Assembly: GCA_002478955.1 (NCBI GenBank)
Contig: DLKK01000050.1
Coordinates: forward strand, 1 to 8,483
From: Treponema sp. UBA7590
Lineage (GTDB): Bacteria > Spirochaetota > Spirochaetia > Treponematales > Treponemataceae
Direction: 5' to 3'
DNA length: 8,483 nucleotides
Made by a program: the position numbers and the translations under genes. Under the pieces are notes generated by a model. The model made no database searches and was not told where the DNA came from. It saw only the letters and a program-made list of their open reading frames with translations. Below, piece after piece: positions 6,727 through 8,483 of this stretch. Position 1 is the first letter of the stretch, and every line of letters starts with the position of its first letter.

Positions 6727-7038
6727 ATGAACGTTGAATGGGATGAAAATAAAAATCAGCAGAACAAGCAGAAGCACCACATAAGTTTTGAGACAGCAAG
6801 TTATGTGTTTGCGGACCCATTCAGGCTGGAACGATACGACCGATCGGATAACAATGTCCGTGAGGAAGATTCTTTCCAGACAATCGGAAAAGTCGGAGAT
6901 GTTCTATTCGTTGTCTACACAGAAAGATTTGAAGCATACCGGATTATTTCGGCACGGTTGGCAGATGCAGAAGAAAGGAGGCTTTATTATGGAAATAGTA
7001 AAAAAAGAAATTCGGATTGGCGACCAGCCAGCATTTGA
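6727..7038 (+). CDS. brnT: BrnT-family type II toxin (ribonuclease)
   Basis: A 103-aa protein with the full BrnT pattern: VEWDENKNQQNKQKHHISFE at the N-terminus (family: F.WD..K...N..KHgisFe.A..vF.D), then ADPFRLE, REEDSFQTIGKVGDVLFVVY, and IISARLADAEERRLYY. BrnT has a RelE-like fold and acts in the cytoplasm as an mRNA-cleaving growth inhibitor, neutralised by BrnA. The conserved core ends near RRLYY. A tail of about 15 residues (GNSKKRNSDWRPASI) runs over the start of brnA, so its sequence may be constrained mainly by the overlapping gene. It begins 6 nt after a -10 box without a visible ribosome binding site. The divergent neighbour is the nuclease-helicase. No residue loss suggests inactivation. 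Confidence 0.93.
   Translation: MNVEWDENKNQQNKQKHHISFETASYVFADPFRLERYDRSDNNVREEDSFQTIGKVGDVLFVVYTERFEAYRIISARLADAEERRLYYGNSKKRNSDWRPASI
6974..6981 (+). promoter_or_regulatory. Strong Shine-Dalgarno deciding the brnA start
   Basis: AAAGGAGG lies inside the 3' end of brnT, 7 nt before the ATG at 6989. It is the best ribosome binding site in the window and sets the antitoxin start, rejecting the longer in-frame reading from 6788 that merely overlaps brnT in another frame. Confidence 0.9.
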
Positions 7039-7273
7039 CGTGCTGAAAGAAGTTGAGACCGCAAAAAATTATGAAATAAATTATGAAGACGCTCCAAAAT
7101 TGTCAAAAAAGGAACTTTCAGAGTTTGCTCCTGCAAATCCAGCATACTACAAACCTAAAAAACAGCAGATTACACTGAAACTTGATGCAGATGTCATCGA
7201 GGCATTCAAAAGACTGGGGAAAGGTTACCAGACAAAAATAAATGCGGCTTTGCGCAAGGCGATTTTTAACTGA
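6989..7273 (+). CDS. brnA: BrnA-family antitoxin (ribbon-helix-helix)
   Basis: A 94-aa protein whose C-terminal part, QQITLKLDADVIEAFKRLGK followed by GYQTKINAALRKAI, matches the BrnA antitoxin domain (family: vtlRLd.dvl..fr..G.GYqtrINa.LR). The strand ITLKLD and the two following helices form the DNA-binding ribbon-helix-helix. The N-terminal half (about residues 1-55, including LSKKELSEFAPANPAYYKPKK) is the likely toxin-binding part. BrnA neutralises BrnT and, in the family, the complex represses the brnTA promoter. It overlaps brnT by 50 nt in another frame and has a near-perfect Shine-Dalgarno, consistent with antitoxin produced in excess. No terminator is evident between it and the next unit, so read-through into the small ORF is possible. 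Confidence 0.92.
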   Translation: MEIVKKEIRIGDQPAFDVLKEVETAKNYEINYEDAPKLSKKELSEFAPANPAYYKPKKQQITLKLDADVIEAFKRLGKGYQTKINAALRKAIFN

Positions 7274-7286
7274 AATTCAGAAAATG

Positions 7287-7295
7287 TGATATAAT
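7287..7295 (+). promoter_or_regulatory. Extended -10 promoter for the small ORF / PAPS-reductase-like unit
   Basis: TGATATAAT is an extended -10 (TG, one base, then consensus TATAAT at 7290-7295). The expected start near 7302 leaves a leader of about 29 nt before the ATG at 7331. The -35 region (TAACTG, 7267-7272) is poor, as is common with extended -10 promoters. It lies just after the brnA stop. Confidence 0.6.
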
Positions 7296-7330
7296 TCTAA
7301 AGATTATTTCGGCTCAAAATTGAGGTGTTT

Positions 7331-7453
7331 ATGTTTACAGCAGTTGAATATGTCCAAGAAAATCGTATTTTTTCTTCTGATAATGAAATGCAGAAAATCT
7401 CAGACGCACTTATAAAACAAAATCTTGAAGCATACAGAGAACTTGCAAAATGA
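7331..7453 (+). CDS. Small protein of unknown function (40 aa)
   Basis: A short ORF with GAGG (7322-7325) 5 nt before ATG and a promoter 36 nt upstream. Its TGA overlaps the next ATG by 4 nt (ATGA). The product begins MFTAVEYVQENRIFSSDNEM and ends in a predicted amphipathic, charged helix (KISDALIKQNLEAYRELAK). It has no membrane segment, cysteine or recognisable domain. Its size, helical character and coupling recall small antitoxins or regulatory partners, but I do not recognise the family. Ribosome binding site, promoter and overlap together support it as a real gene despite its size. Confidence 0.7.
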   Translation: MFTAVEYVQENRIFSSDNEMQKISDALIKQNLEAYRELAK

Positions 7454-8483
7454 CTGAGCTTGTCCAAAAAAACGACCGTTTTCCTGCGCAGGTCAATTGG
7501 TGCGCGTCTTGCGGAATTCCTGTGTTTTATGAAACGGATTCTGTTGGCTCGGGATGCAAGTGTCCGCTTTGCCGTAATAAAACTGAATATCTTTCCAGCG
7601 ATTTGCGGCCAGTTTTTCCGGAGGAGCGGCTTTTACTGGAGCTGTTGCTCGAAAAAGAGCCGTTAAGCTTTGCTTCGTCTTCGGTGTGGAACAGCGCGAA
7701 CCGTTACTACATCGACGGAAAATCTGTTGCAATCTCATCTTCGGTTTTTAGAAACGCCGACTGCGATTCTCTCCGCAAAAAACTTGACGAGTTTTCAAAA
7801 GAAAATCTTGAAGTTTCAAAAAATCATTTTGACTCAACAATACAGAAATTTATTCAGGCGAACAAATCCCGCTTTGACTTCATAAAGGACGAGGCTTTTG
7901 GTTTTGTTCAAGATGAGGCTGAAAAGTTCGTGCAGAAAAACGGCGCAGGCTCAGAAAACCGCATGATTGTTTCGTTCAGTGGCGGAAAAGATTCCACGGC
8001 GACTGCGGATATTGTTGTGAAGGCGCTTGGAAATCCGTACATAACTCATCTTTTTGGAAACACGACGCTTGAATTTCCTATGACAAGCGAATATGCCGAA
8101 CGCTACAGAAAATCCCATCCGATGGCAGAATTCAGAATTGCGCAGAATACTGACCAGAATTTTTATGAAGTCTGCAAGGAAATCGGGCCGCCAGCAAGAA
8201 TGATGCGCTGGTGCTGCTCAATGTTCAAGACCGGACCGATTACACGCGTCCTGAACCGAAAATTCGGCGACAAGCAGATTCTCACATTTTATGGAATCCG
8301 CAAAAACGAAAGCGTCAGCCGCTCAAAATACAGCCGTGTTACAGAAAATACCGAGACCGTAAAAATCCAGAAGCAGACAGTTGCAAGCCCGATTTTTGAC
8401 TGGAAGGACTTGGACGTGTGGCTTTATCTTCTTTCGGAAAAAGTTGACTTCAACGACGCTTACCGGCTTGGCTACGACAGAGT
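7450..8483 (+). CDS. PAPS reductase-family PP-loop protein with N-terminal zinc ribbon (3' end outside window)
   Basis: An open frame of 344 codons with no stop before the window ends, so the C-terminus is missing. Residues 18-41 (WCASC ... CKCPLC; Cys18, Cys21, Cys36, Cys38, Cys41) form a zinc-ribbon-like cluster. A linker of about 130 residues contains a helical stretch. The adenine-nucleotide PP-loop FSGGKDST is at 176-183. RWCC (253-256) with KTGP (260-263), GIRKNES (282-288) and SPIFDWKDLDVW are typical of the PAPS reductase/DndC-like superfamily. Such proteins activate a substrate with ATP or bind adenylylated sulfur compounds. This one lacks anything that marks it as a dedicated sulfate-assimilation CysH, and the zinc ribbon argues for another substrate, perhaps nucleic acid. 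It overlaps the 40-aa ORF by 4 nt and has only a weak ribosome binding site of its own, so coupled translation is likely. DndC/SspD-like DNA sulfur modification or a BREX-type role is possible but not shown. Confidence 0.88.
   Translation, partial: MTELVQKNDRFPAQVNWCASCGIPVFYETDSVGSGCKCPLCRNKTEYLSSDLRPVFPEERLLLELLLEKEPLSFASSSVWNSANRYYIDGKSVAISSSVFRNADCDSLRKKLDEFSKENLEVSKNHFDSTIQKFIQANKSRFDFIKDEAFGFVQDEAEKFVQKNGAGSENRMIVSFSGGKDSTATADIVVKALGNPYITHLFGNTTLEFPMTSEYAERYRKSHPMAEFRIAQNTDQNFYEVCKEIGPPARMMRWCCSMFKTGPITRVLNRKFGDKQILTFYGIRKNESVSRSKYSRVTENTETVKIQKQTVASPIFDWKDLDVWLYLLSEKVDFNDAYRLGYDR

Noticed and set aside
6689..6730. Thirteen-codon leader peptide overlapping the brnT start (ATGA)
   Set aside because: It has no ribosome binding site and would lie upstream of the predicted transcription start, within the promoter itself.
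6788..6988. Longer in-frame extension of brnA upstream of the ATG at 6989
   Set aside because: It lies wholly inside brnT in another frame, shows no BrnA homology and has no ribosome binding site, while the ATG at 6989 has AAAGGAGG 7 nt upstream.
7270..7280. CTGAA-a-TTCAG palindrome at the brnA stop as a terminator
   Set aside because: There is no room for a loop and no T-tract follows.
7460..8399. Plus- and minus-strand ORFs of 60-80 aa inside the PP-loop gene
   Set aside because: They are out-of-frame shadows; the frame opened at 7450 is continuous to the window end with PAPS reductase family motifs.

Overview
The window looks like a stretch of an AT-rich bacterial chromosome, most likely a Treponema-like spirochaete. 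The evidence is indirect: the codon usage is AT-rich, the signal peptide has a relaxed lipobox (FTAC), an InlB/Listeria-Bacteroides repeat is fused to a secreted peptidase, and the small ArsC/Spx-like protein is of a type I associate with spirochaetes. No rRNA, tRNA or marker gene fixes the species.

Positions 1-165 hold an imperfect palindrome followed by T residues, which is either the terminator of an upstream gene or a dispersed palindromic repeat. A short leader follows. Positions 166-2277 encode an exported lipoprotein metallopeptidase of family M13 (neprilysin/PepO type) that carries one N-terminal InlB-type repeat. Positions 2347-3380 form a two-gene operon with a 4-nt stop/start overlap: a cysteine-less ArsC/Spx-family protein and the DNA repair enzyme Tag (3-methyladenine DNA glycosylase I).

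From 3386 to 6639, on the minus strand and convergent with tag, lies a two-gene operon that looks like genome defence. The first gene is an 880-aa protein combining a PD-(D/E)XK-like nuclease domain, an SF2 DEAH helicase and a helix-turn-helix. The second is a class I SAM-dependent methyltransferase that overlaps it by 4 nt. Divergent from this operon, across an 87-bp gap, is a BrnT/BrnA type II toxin-antitoxin pair (6727-7273). The shared gap carries a near-consensus sigma70 promoter for brnT and a palindromic -10 box that could serve both strands.

A third plus-strand unit follows: an extended -10 promoter, an unrecognised 40-aa ORF (7331-7453), and a PP-loop protein of the PAPS reductase family with an N-terminal zinc ribbon. 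The PP-loop gene overlaps the small ORF by 4 nt and runs off the end of the window.

The left third reads as ordinary housekeeping and surface-protein content. From 3386 onward the content is accessory and defence-island-like. The best candidate for an underdescribed system is the nuclease-helicase plus methyltransferase pair, and second the small-ORF plus PAPS-reductase-like pair. Two genes (the ArsC-like gene and brnT) have a -10 hexamer exactly 6 nt before the start codon and no nearby Shine-Dalgarno, which suggests leaderless transcripts.
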